Below are positions 7,900-15,616 of a stretch of 45,284 nucleotides of DNA, piece after piece. The DNA is from CAZMRF01 sp964568735 (GTDB lineage: Bacteria; Acidobacteriota; Polarisedimenticolia; JACPZX01). Below the pieces are notes generated by a model, which saw only the letters and a list, made by a program, of their open reading frames with translations, made no database searches and was not told the origin of the DNA. Each line of letters starts with the position of its first letter. Position 1 is the first letter of the stretch. The stretch spans positions 1 through 45,284 of the forward strand of contig CAZMRF010000038.1 in assembly GCA_964568735.1 (NCBI GenBank), written 5' to 3'. Position numbers and translations under genes: made by a program.

Positions 7900-9393
7900 A
7901 TGACCACACGGATCACTGCAACCATGCTCTACAACCTGGTGCAATGCCCGGAGCGCGTGGCTCTAGATCTTTTCGGCGATTCGTCCGCGATGGAGCCGGT
8001 CAGCAACTTCGTTGAGCTCCTTTGGGAGAAGGGTCAACTCTTCGAGAGGGAGACGATCCGGGCCCTGAGCATCCCCTTCACGGATCTGAAGGCGAGTCCG
8101 GACGAGGAGCGGGAGCGCCTCACTAGTGAGGCGATGGCGCGGGGGGAGCCGCTGATCTACGGCGGTCGCATCGTCGTCGACGATCTCACGGGGGAGCCCG
8201 ATCTTCTTCGGAAGCAGAGTGTTGGCTACGTCGCGGGCGATATCAAGAGCGGCGCTGCTGAGGAGGGAGGCACGGACGAGACGGACGGGAAGCCGAAGAA
8301 ACACTACGCCGTTCAACTTGCCTTCTATACGGACATCCTAGAACGCCTTGGACTCTCAGGGGGACGAACACCCTTCGTGTGGGATGTTCACGGGAGGGAA
8401 GTGCTCTACGACCTTGACGCACCCCAGGGTATTCGCAACCCGACGACGCTTTGGGCCACTTATGAGGAGAGCCTAGCGGCCGCCCGCGCAATCGCGAGCA
8501 AGAGCGCGGCGACCCTTCCCGCGCTCGCGTCGATTTGCAAGCTTTGTCGTTGGAGAACGAACTGCATCTCTCGCCTTGAAGCTTCCGACGACCTCACCTT
8601 GATACCTGAGCTGGGGCGTGCAAAGCGCGATGCCATGGTCGTCCACGTTCCAACTGTGAAGGACCTGGCCACTGCCGATATCGCCGCCCTGACGCGCGGC
8701 AAGAAGACCGTCATATCGGGCGTAGGGCCCGACTCGCTAGTCAAGTTCCAAATACGCGCCAGGCTACAAACTCAGCCTGGCGCACGACCCTACCTCACGG
8801 AGCCACTGACGTTTCCTTCGACCGATCTCGAACTCTTCTTCGACATCGAGAATGACCCTTTCAGGGATATCTGCTACTTGCATGGGTTCGTGGAGCGCCG
8901 CGGAGCCAACCCGGGTACCGAGCGCTACCTTGCCTTCTTCGCAGAGCGACCCACACCGGAGGATGAAGAGCGCGCTTTCGCGGAAGCGTGGGGTTTCTTG
9001 CAGGCTTCGCAGCCATGCGCGATCTATCACTACTCGCACCACGAGCGTACAGTGTGGAGGAAACTCCAGAAGCTCTACCCCAGAGTGGCGTCGGAGGAAG
9101 ATCTGGAGAGCCTATTCGCCGCACAGGCGACGGTCGACCTCTACACCGACGTGGTCCGATCGAAGGTCATGTGGCCGACACGAGACCATTCGATCAAGAC
9201 GATCGCAACCCATCTCGGCTTCGCCTGGCGGGACAAGGAGCCCTCGGGCGCTGCCTCGATCGAGTGGTACCATCGGTGGGTAGAGACGCGCGCAGAGGAG
9301 ATTCGAGATCGAATCCTGCAGTACAACGAGGACGACTGCAAGGCGATGCGCGTTCTTCTCGACGCCCTTCGCAACATGAGCAGTGTCAAGTGA
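7900..9393 (+). CDS. TM0106-type double nuclease: Cas4/RecB-like Fe-S domain plus DEDD (RNase_H_2) exonuclease domain
   Basis: The N-terminal domain (about residues 1-230) has the Cas4/RecB nuclease signature: GEPD (D101), DIK (D114, K116) and a downstream Q139 in AVQLAFY. Four cysteines (C16, C213, C216, C222) are spaced as in the [4Fe-4S]-binding Cas4/AddB type. The C-terminal domain (about 305-497) is a predicted RNase H-fold exonuclease of the DEDD class, with DIE (D315, E317), HYSHHE (377-382), D413 and YNEDD (475-479). All expected active residues are intact, so both domains look functional. This two-domain plan is known as the TM0106-family RecB-like putative nuclease, of unknown function. 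Longer relatives carry a helicase, which this 497-residue form lacks. It is 21 nt downstream of the primase-like gene and the pair is probably one operon. A role in DNA-end processing, repair or anti-phage defence is inference. Confidence 0.85.
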   Translation: MTTRITATMLYNLVQCPERVALDLFGDSSAMEPVSNFVELLWEKGQLFERETIRALSIPFTDLKASPDEERERLTSEAMARGEPLIYGGRIVVDDLTGEPDLLRKQSVGYVAGDIKSGAAEEGGTDETDGKPKKHYAVQLAFYTDILERLGLSGGRTPFVWDVHGREVLYDLDAPQGIRNPTTLWATYEESLAAARAIASKSAATLPALASICKLCRWRTNCISRLEASDDLTLIPELGRAKRDAMVVHVPTVKDLATADIAALTRGKKTVISGVGPDSLVKFQIRARLQTQPGARPYLTEPLTFPSTDLELFFDIENDPFRDICYLHGFVERRGANPGTERYLAFFAERPTPEDEERAFAEAWGFLQASQPCAIYHYSHHERTVWRKLQKLYPRVASEEDLESLFAAQATVDLYTDVVRSKVMWPTRDHSIKTIATHLGFAWRDKEPSGAASIEWYHRWVETRAEEIRDRILQYNEDDCKAMRVLLDALRNMSSVK

Positions 9394-9589
9394 AGAGACT
9401 TTGACGAGAGAGCGGGGCTCAGCGGGAAGTGCGTGCCAGGGATCCGCGGTGCGGAGGCCGACGAAACCGTCCGATCTTTGGTGAGTGCGCGCGGAAGCGG
9501 GCACCGCCCTCAGGCGAGCCTCATCTAGGTCAGCTCGATGCGGTAGGCCAGCGGCATCGAGCGTCGGAAACACGAACGCCAGGAAAACC

Positions 9590-9829
9590 ATGAAGAAGAA
9601 GTACGACTTTTCGAAGGCGCGAAGGAACCCGTATGCCAAGCGACTCAAGCGCCAGGTGACGATCAGGCTCGATGAGCAGACGATCGGGTACTTCAAGGCG
9701 ATGTCTGAGGAGACGGGTATCCCCTACCAGACACTCATCAACCTGTATCTTCGCGAGTGTGCGGCTGCGAAGAAGAAGCTCTCGCTTCGGTGGGGGGCCG
9801 CGGCTCAAGCCAACCAGCACTCCCCGTAG
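9590..9829 (+). CDS. BrnA/CopG-type ribbon-helix-helix antitoxin (no partner toxin seen)
   Basis: The ATG at 9590 has AGGA at 9581-9584, giving 79 residues; in-frame upstream codons lack a ribosome binding site. The protein starts KKKYDFSKARRNPYAKRLK and continues with the ribbon VTIRLDEQTIGYFKAM and helix-turn-helix EETGIPYQTLINLYLREC, a typical BrnA-family antitoxin that binds its own promoter as a dimer and neutralises a BrnT RNase. BrnT is normally encoded directly upstream, but the 196 bp between the nuclease gene and this start hold no BrnT-like frame. No toxin follows either. It is therefore either an orphan antitoxin left by decay or a free-standing regulator. Confidence 0.8.
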   Translation: MKKKYDFSKARRNPYAKRLKRQVTIRLDEQTIGYFKAMSEETGIPYQTLINLYLRECAAAKKKLSLRWGAAAQANQHSP

Positions 9830-9914
9830 TTCTTACGCTTGGAGTGTTTGCGATGCGACCTTCTATCCATGCAAATCAGGGAACGAAACTCCAGGATTGC
9901 AAGGATGACTCGAA

Positions 9915-10604
9915 TCAGAGGTCCATCGCGCGGAGGGCGGAGGCGTACTTCGAGTGGGCGCTCGGGCGGATAGGGATGCCCTGCATCGCCTCCGAGGCGC
10001 GGGCGCGGTCCTCGCGGGCGAACTTGAACTCCACGATCAGGAGCGCGGGGAGCGCGAGCCTGCGGCCGCCGGCAGGGCCGCGGCCGAACCGCTGATCCCA
10101 GGCTTCGTGGGCCGTGTCCACCGTCACGCGGATCCTCGAATCCGGCGTGACGAAGTACTTCCTGGTGTAGACGTTCATCACGGCGGGAAGAGAATGGGAG
10201 TCGAGCCATCGCCGCCCGGCGGCGGGGAGCTGTGAGCGGACCCTCTCTCTGAAGCCGCGCCAGCTCTCGAACTCCAGTCCTTCGAGCGCCTCGACCGGGT
10301 ACCTCTCCTTCCATCCGAAGATGTTGCGCTTCTGCTTGATCTCGAGGTGGCCCGCGGCGGGAAGGCGCGAGAGGCCGTACCAGCGATAGCGCACCTTCCA
10401 GCGCGAGGGCGCAGCGTCCAGGCTGCTGGCCCACGATTCGTAGGCGTCGGTCTCGAAGTAGAGGCTGTTCACCTGGCGATCCGGGAAGGCCGAGCGGAAG
10501 CCGGCACCATTCAGCTTCAGCCAGTGGAGGACCTCGGGCAGGTGAATCTCCCGGCCCACGCACTTGATCTCGAGCCGGGCGGCGGCGGGAGGCGGAGTCG
10601 TCAT
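9915..10604 (-). CDS. VTC-domain protein (polyphosphate polymerase-like)
   Basis: The 229-residue protein matches the VTC domain, a tunnel-fold (triphosphate-tunnel-like) domain that in yeast Vtc4 makes polyphosphate from ATP. Diagnostic pieces are an N-terminal RLEIKCVG, NSLYFETDAYESW, WKVRYRWYG, LEIKQKR and VMNVYTRKYFV, with the late acidic strand LIVEFKFA. Basic and acidic residues lining the tunnel appear on each strand as expected. It is the last gene of a - strand unit DUF4956 - CotH - VTC, a trio often found together in bacteria. The joint role is not settled; a membrane-linked phosphate or polyphosphate function acting with the CotH kinase is plausible. There is no transmembrane segment, so it is likely cytoplasmic. 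The ATG at 10604 has only a weak Shine-Dalgarno sequence. Confidence 0.85.
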   Translation of the reverse strand: MTTPPPAAARLEIKCVGREIHLPEVLHWLKLNGAGFRSAFPDRQVNSLYFETDAYESWASSLDAAPSRWKVRYRWYGLSRLPAAGHLEIKQKRNIFGWKERYPVEALEGLEFESWRGFRERVRSQLPAAGRRWLDSHSLPAVMNVYTRKYFVTPDSRIRVTVDTAHEAWDQRFGRGPAGGRRLALPALLIVEFKFAREDRARASEAMQGIPIRPSAHSKYASALRAMDL

Positions 10605-10677
10605 CGCGGGAGGTCGAAGCTCATGATGGCATCGTGATTCTGGTGCACGGGGACATCTGTGGGCCGCAGGTTGGCTG

Positions 10678-13458
10678 TCATTTCGGGAGCGCGGGCTTCA
10701 TGACGGTCTCGTAGAGGCGATCCACGTCGAGGTCCTTCGTCTCGACTTCGCGCCCGTCGATCTCGATCCGGCTGCCGGTCTGCGCGAGTGCGGGGAGGGC
10801 CTCCTCGATGGTGACATCGCGCGCGATGGTAGTGCCTCCCGCGCCGTACTCGGGCTTCTTGACGTAGGCCATCAGCGCCGCGTGGGAGATCCTCCGCATC
10901 ACCGAGCCTGTGATCTCGACCTGCGAGTCGTCCTTGCTGGCAACGCCTACTCCGGCATCCTCCACGACGGCATCCCGAATCGTGAGGTGGCTGCGCTCTC
11001 CCGCCGAGAAGGCCTTGTCGGAGATTCCCTTGAAGCGCCCTCCCGTGACGGTGAAGGTGCTCCCGCTCACGTCGAGCCCGTCACCTCCGGGGCCAGTGCC
11101 GATGGACTCGAAGCGTACGTCGGTGAGATTTCCCGTAGAAAAGTCCGAGTCGAGCGCGTCTGAGGTAGTCCCGCTGAAGACCAGCCCGTCGCCTTCCAGG
11201 TGCGAGTGGACGACGTTGAGTGCGTCCTCCCCCCGGTTGCCCTCGAAGGCGCACTGGCTCATGTCGGTATCGCTTCGAATGAAGGTGACACCTCCCGTCA
11301 GCCGCCATCCGCCACGGGCAACCCCGCGCGTGCTCCGGATCGATGCGTGAGTCCAGCGCGAGGGCGCGCCCGCCTCGATGACGACGACTCCGGGCCATGT
11401 GGCGCCCTCGGGGCCGTCGGCCTCGAGCACGACGGGCGAGCCCATTTCCCCGTTCAAGTCGACGGGGCCGTAGCTCAGGAGCACCACATCCTCACCGAAG
11501 CTCAGAGTCGTGCCCGCGGGAACTGTCAGCCGCGAGCCGCGTGGAACCACGAGATCACGCGTCACCCTCCAACGCCCCGGCGCAACGGAGAGGCTGCCGT
11601 CCGCCCCCCGCGACAGGAAGGGAAGCGCCGCGAGCTGCTCCTCCACGCTCGATATGGCCACGACTGGGGTGGAAATCTCGGCGTAGTTCCTGGTGGCCTG
11701 CTGCTCGTAGCTGCGCTTCTCGCCGCGGATCCTCGCCACCACGACGAGCGTGGGCAGGGGTGACGGCGCTTCCTGAGTGGCCGTCCCTGGCGACCCGGAC
11801 GGCGGCGATCCTGTTCCCGGCGTGGTTGCCGGCAGCGAACCAGTCTGTTGCAGGCGAGGCGGTGGCCCCTCTGGAATCGTGATGGGAATCCTCACGGTCT
11901 GCGGAGCCTGCTCGATGGGCGTCGCGGCGAGGGTTACGGGGAGGGAGGGCTCCCCGGAGGGAACGAAGGGATGCGAGGAGCCGTCGGCCTCGACCCAGCG
12001 CGCCGACTCCACGACGACCTCGTGGGGGACGGCGCTGGCCAGCTCGAGCCACGAGCCGTTCTCCTCGATCAGGTAGGCATTGACGAGGATCGGGTAGTCC
12101 AGGGGCGGGACGTAGTCGGGCCTCAACGTTCCATCCGCGAGGGATCTCCGGATCTTCGCCGCGCGCTCCCGCAGCTCCTCCATGGGAAAACCCTCGAGGA
12201 ACCAGAACTCCTTCTGGAGCACGGCGAGCTGGCCGGATTCGATCCGCGAGAGATCCTCGATGAGAGTTCCATCCTCGACCTGCCCGGCCAGCTTCTCGAG
12301 CGCAGCGGTGTATTCCTCCCAGACGAGAGGATCCCTCAGCATCTGCGCGACGATGGGCTGCTCGACCTTGTTCGGCTTGCTCACCGGGTGGCGCTCCTGC
12401 AGGTTCCCGTCGAAGGGGACGGGCTCGAGCCGGCCGATGAGCGGGTTGTAGTAGAAGCGCTGGTTATTCCACTTGCGGGAGTGCCAGCTCCCCCACAGCT
12501 CGGCGGTTGCGAGGAATGCGCCCAGCCTGGCGGGGTCGAAGACGCTGGAGGCCGAGAGCCTGCCCGTGGCGAAGCCCCTCAGCAGGCCGGCCCCAGCCGC
12601 GCTGAACGACGACAGAGCCGGATCCTCCTCGACGCGCACGGACTCGAAGGGCTCGACGGTGGCGTTCACGTGCGTGTCGAAGGCACCCCTCCAGCCCGCG
12701 TACCGGTCGACGCTCGTCCAGAGGTGTGTCTCGTCGAACTTGAGGATCACGCTCTCCACCCTCCCGTTCGCCTCCATCAGCTCCTTGGCGAAGTGCTCCT
12801 CCAGCGCCATGAGGCCCAGGTCGCGCCCGTTGAGGGAGACCTCCACGAAGGAATAGCGCGGCACCATCACGCCGAGGCGGCGGAGCGTTTCGAGGTAGAG
12901 GACCTCCCCCTGGTAGCCCCGCGTCATGGGGTGCTGCACGCTGAACCGTCTCATGCCGAGGATCTGCTCCCCGTCCCGGACGTGGATCCGGAACGACCAG
13001 CGATCCCCTTCGAGGTGATCGGTCCAGTCCCCCTTGAGGCGCAGCTTCACGCGGGTCGTGCCGCCTTCGTGGCGGATCGAGGCGGGGACGAAGTCATCCT
13101 CTCCGTGAAAGAGGATCCCCCTCTCCAGCGCCACCGCCCGCTGGGCGCGGAGCTTCTCCATCTCCATGAAGCCCACGTCGATGGCCAGCCACGGGACTGC
13201 CGCGTCCCGCAGGATCCGGCCCGGCACGAGGTGAAGGCGCTGAACGAGCCGGATGTCCTCCCGGAGCGCGCCGTGCCCATGCGCCACCGTCCACCCACGG
13301 AGCGCCTCCAGGGCTCGAGGTGCCGCCCAAGCGCCCGCCGCGATGAGGATGACCGCGAAGAGGATGGAAGCAACGAGCCCTCGACGAGATCGCAGAGCGC
13401 GGACTTCGGAGTGTTCGGCGACAGGGGTCGCGGCCCTGAAATCGACGTCGACCCTCAA
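10678..13458 (-). CDS. CotH kinase family protein with C-terminal right-handed beta-helix
   Basis: CotH proteins are atypical secreted kinases; Bacillus CotH phosphorylates spore-coat proteins. After a single N-terminal membrane anchor (GLVASILFAVILIAAGAWA, about residues 28-46) the CotH domain runs to about residue 410, with FSVQHPMTRGY, MALEEHFAKELME and HSRKWNNQRFYYNPLIGRLE followed by PVPFDGN, whose Asp is the predicted catalytic metal-site residue. A Pro/Gly/Thr-rich linker (about 545-580) leads to a parallel beta-helix domain (about 640-905) of repeated short strands such as GGDGLDVSGSTFTV. The start is taken as TTG at 13458 because a purine-rich GGGGCAGG precedes it and it keeps the anchor; confidence in the exact start is moderate. 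It lies 77 bp after the DUF4956 gene and upstream of VTC, on the same strand. The beta-helix may bind an envelope polysaccharide. Confidence 0.88.
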   Translation of the reverse strand: MRVDVDFRAATPVAEHSEVRALRSRRGLVASILFAVILIAAGAWAAPRALEALRGWTVAHGHGALREDIRLVQRLHLVPGRILRDAAVPWLAIDVGFMEMEKLRAQRAVALERGILFHGEDDFVPASIRHEGGTTRVKLRLKGDWTDHLEGDRWSFRIHVRDGEQILGMRRFSVQHPMTRGYQGEVLYLETLRRLGVMVPRYSFVEVSLNGRDLGLMALEEHFAKELMEANGRVESVILKFDETHLWTSVDRYAGWRGAFDTHVNATVEPFESVRVEEDPALSSFSAAGAGLLRGFATGRLSASSVFDPARLGAFLATAELWGSWHSRKWNNQRFYYNPLIGRLEPVPFDGNLQERHPVSKPNKVEQPIVAQMLRDPLVWEEYTAALEKLAGQVEDGTLIEDLSRIESGQLAVLQKEFWFLEGFPMEELRERAAKIRRSLADGTLRPDYVPPLDYPILVNAYLIEENGSWLELASAVPHEVVVESARWVEADGSSHPFVPSGEPSLPVTLAATPIEQAPQTVRIPITIPEGPPPRLQQTGSLPATTPGTGSPPSGSPGTATQEAPSPLPTLVVVARIRGEKRSYEQQATRNYAEISTPVVAISSVEEQLAALPFLSRGADGSLSVAPGRWRVTRDLVVPRGSRLTVPAGTTLSFGEDVVLLSYGPVDLNGEMGSPVVLEADGPEGATWPGVVVIEAGAPSRWTHASIRSTRGVARGGWRLTGGVTFIRSDTDMSQCAFEGNRGEDALNVVHSHLEGDGLVFSGTTSDALDSDFSTGNLTDVRFESIGTGPGGDGLDVSGSTFTVTGGRFKGISDKAFSAGERSHLTIRDAVVEDAGVGVASKDDSQVEITGSVMRRISHAALMAYVKKPEYGAGGTTIARDVTIEEALPALAQTGSRIEIDGREVETKDLDVDRLYETVMKPALPK

Positions 13459-13535
13459 GGCCTGCCCCTATCCGGAACTCGCCTGCGACTCGCGAACCCT
13501 GGCTGGGCGGCCCGAACCATGATGCGTCCAGGCTC

Positions 13536-14231
13536 CTACACGCTCGGCATCTGGTTCTGGTCGAGGAAGGTGACGCCGATGGCTGGATAGCCGGAGCGGA
13601 GGTCGTTCACGAGAGCGTTGAGCTTCGTCGTGCTCCCGATGTCGAGCCGGTAAGTGGCCTCCATCCCGTTGTCACGCACGTCGAACCTCTTGAGGTCCAG
13701 CGCCGAGGCGTGGCGGGCGAGGATCTCGTTGATGCCCTGGAGGAAGCCCTCGCCTTTCCCGCCCCCGGGCGGTGTCCAGTCGATCGAGACATAGAGGTTC
13801 TTCCCCGCGGTATCCCGCCGCAGCCGTTTCCAGACGGCCCTCACTCCGAGGATGACCTCGCCCGCGAGGATCGTCGGCCCCGTCTGGCCGGCGCCGAGGC
13901 CCAGCCCCATGCCGATCGACAGGAAGAGGTAGGCCAGCTCCTCGGGCTCCTTGATCGGAGTCCTGAAGCGGACGATGGAGAGGGCGCCCACGAGGCCGAG
14001 CGAGAGCGCGAGCGACGACTTGACGACGGAGATGATGAGCACCGTCGTCAGGAGGATGAAGGGGAAGACCTGCCCCAGCTCCTCCCTGTTCGAGAGAGTC
14101 GAACCGAAGCGCCGGAAGTGCCAGCTCAAGAGCAGGGCCAGCGGGATCCCAAGGGCGAGGTTGACGAGGAGCGCGACCAGAGAGAGCGGATTGTCGGTCG
14201 TGAGGTCGACCCCTTGCGGCATGGATTTCAC
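13536..14231 (-). CDS. DUF4956 domain membrane protein
   Basis: The 231-residue protein is a DUF4956 member. It has membrane segments near the start (LSLVALLVNLALGIPLALLL and FPFILLTTVLIISVV), then the family core LGLVGALSIVRFRTPIKEP, and further hydrophobic stretches (ELAYLFLSIGMGLGLGAG and PTILAGEVILGV), followed by a cytoplasmic ferredoxin-like C-terminal domain (KNLYVSIDW to the end). The biochemical role is unknown. Its recurrent partners are the VTC and CotH proteins encoded just downstream here, so it is probably the membrane component of that system. Two in-frame ATGs are possible (14231 and 14222). It diverges from the GT87-like gene, and the gap between them is only 58 bp. Confidence 0.85.
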   Translation of the reverse strand: MKSMPQGVDLTTDNPLSLVALLVNLALGIPLALLLSWHFRRFGSTLSNREELGQVFPFILLTTVLIISVVKSSLALSLGLVGALSIVRFRTPIKEPEELAYLFLSIGMGLGLGAGQTGPTILAGEVILGVRAVWKRLRRDTAGKNLYVSIDWTPPGGGKGEGFLQGINEILARHASALDLKRFDVRDNGMEATYRLDIGSTTKLNALVNDLRSGYPAIGVTFLDQNQMPSV

Positions 14232-14240
14232 TCCCGGCGC

Positions 14241-14268
14241 TTGGCCAGCGCGCGGCCCTCATTATAAT
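14241..14268 (+). promoter_or_regulatory. Sigma-70-type promoter for the GT87-like gene
   Basis: TTGGCC (14241-14246) and TATAAT (14263-14268) are separated by 16 bp. Transcription would start near 14275, leaving a leader of about 15 nt that contains GGAGGG at 14281-14286 before the ATG at 14290. Confidence 0.6.
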
Positions 14269-14289
14269 GACGCCCGTCCTGGAGGGGCG

Positions 14290-15558
14290 ATGGAGCGGGG
14301 AGAGCCCGGGAAGAGGTCCGAGTTCGTCAGGATCTGCTCCGGCGCGGCCCTCGTCCTCGTGGCCGCGCTCGCGCTCGCCGGCCCCCTGAGGAATCCGAGT
14401 CTCCCGACTCTCGAGGACTTCGGCCAGTACTACATGGCGGGCGCCATCACCCTCGAAGGGAACTGGGAAGCTCTCTACCCTGTCCCCCGCCCGGGGGCTC
14501 CGCTCAACGCGGGCTGGCGTGACGGCTCCACGATGAAGCCCGCCAACTCCGCCCTCGCGGAGCGGCTCGGCGTCGGCGACGCCAACCGGTACATCCTTCC
14601 GCCTCCGCTGGCCCCGCTCTTCGCGCCTCTCGCGCTCCTCCCCTACCGTCCCGCTTCGTGGATCTGGATGGCGCTCCTCGTTCTCTGCGGCTGGGGAGTG
14701 GCCGTCCAGGCGGGCCGCCTCCACGAGCTGGCGGCGGGCAGGGCCTCGCGCCTCACGGGGATCATCATCCTCGTCGTTGCGATCTCTCCGCTGCTGCGCC
14801 GCTCGATCCGCACGGGGCAGCTCTCCCCCCTCATCGCCCTCTGCTTCGGCTGCGCGCTCATCGCCTTCGTGCGCCACCAGGATCTTCGAGGCGGCGCGGC
14901 CATCGCCCTCGGCGGGACGGCGAAGATCCTCCCGGGAGTCCTGGTCGCCCTCGCAATCATCCTGCGCCGCCGTGTGATGCTCGGGTGGTTCGCCGGCCTC
15001 GCCGGCGGCGGGTTCTTCGTCTCGATCGTCCTCATGGGGTGGGAGGTCCATCGCGAGTTCTTCATTGAGATCGCGCCGACGCTGAGGGAGTCGAGCCCCT
15101 GGCGCGGCAATCAATCCCTGGCGGGGATGCTCCTGCGCGTAATGGACGCGGAGAGGCTCGCGCCTGGACTCGCACTCGCCCTGACGGCGGGAGGGTTCCT
15201 GCTTCTCGCCGGCGCCTGCCTCCTGATCGTGCGCCGGAGAACCGAGATCTCCGACTCGCCCTCGACCTGCATGGCCGCCGCGGCGAGCCTGATCCTCCCA
15301 CTCCTCATGTTCGGCCCCATCGCCTGGGAGCACTACTACGTCTACCTGTGCCCCCTGTGGGGCTGGCTCGCCTGGGAGGCCGGGCGCTCGAGATGGTCCG
15401 CGATCCCGGCCTGGGGCGCCATCGCGCTCACCTGGGCTCCCCTGGCCATCGCGCCCTGGCTGAAGCTTCGCGAGCCCCTGCTCTCGCACATGCTCGCCGG
15501 CGCAGTCCTCATGCTAGGCCTTGCCTTCATCCGCCTCATGAGACCGCGACCGGCCTGA
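14290..15558 (+). CDS. GT87/DUF2029-family polyprenyl-phosphate-dependent mannosyltransferase-like membrane glycosyltransferase
   Basis: The ATG at 14290 is fixed by GGAGGG 3-8 nt upstream and by the promoter above; the frame is open further upstream but that part overlaps the divergent gene. The 422-residue protein has about nine hydrophobic segments. The first periplasmic loop contains TLEDFGQYYMAGAITLEG, where the acidic residues fit the catalytic loop of GT-C enzymes, then YILPPPLAPLFAPLALLPY and a second loop with RTGQLSPLIALCFG and GTAKILPGVL, typical of DUF2029/GT87. Members use lipid-linked sugars to glycosylate envelope polymers on the outer face of the inner membrane. The acceptor is unknown. 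It converges on another GT-C gene 58 bp away, so both may serve the same glycan. Confidence 0.8.
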   Translation: MERGEPGKRSEFVRICSGAALVLVAALALAGPLRNPSLPTLEDFGQYYMAGAITLEGNWEALYPVPRPGAPLNAGWRDGSTMKPANSALAERLGVGDANRYILPPPLAPLFAPLALLPYRPASWIWMALLVLCGWGVAVQAGRLHELAAGRASRLTGIIILVVAISPLLRRSIRTGQLSPLIALCFGCALIAFVRHQDLRGGAAIALGGTAKILPGVLVALAIILRRRVMLGWFAGLAGGGFFVSIVLMGWEVHREFFIEIAPTLRESSPWRGNQSLAGMLLRVMDAERLAPGLALALTAGGFLLLAGACLLIVRRRTEISDSPSTCMAAAASLILPLLMFGPIAWEHYYVYLCPLWGWLAWEAGRSRWSAIPAWGAIALTWAPLAIAPWLKLREPLLSHMLAGAVLMLGLAFIRLMRPRPA

Positions 15559-15616
15559 AGGACGAAGGCCAACGACGCGCTGGAGTCGCGAAGCGTCCGG
15601 AGGTCGCAAGCGCCTG

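Noticed and set aside
9394..9589. BrnT toxin upstream of the BrnA-type antitoxin
   Set aside because: I read all three + strand frames and found no BrnT pattern, a usual length or a start; the region is too short for an intact toxin.
11848..13590. 580-codon open frame antisense to the CotH gene
   Set aside because: No motif, overlaps the whole CotH kinase domain, Leu/Glu/Val/His-rich shadow.
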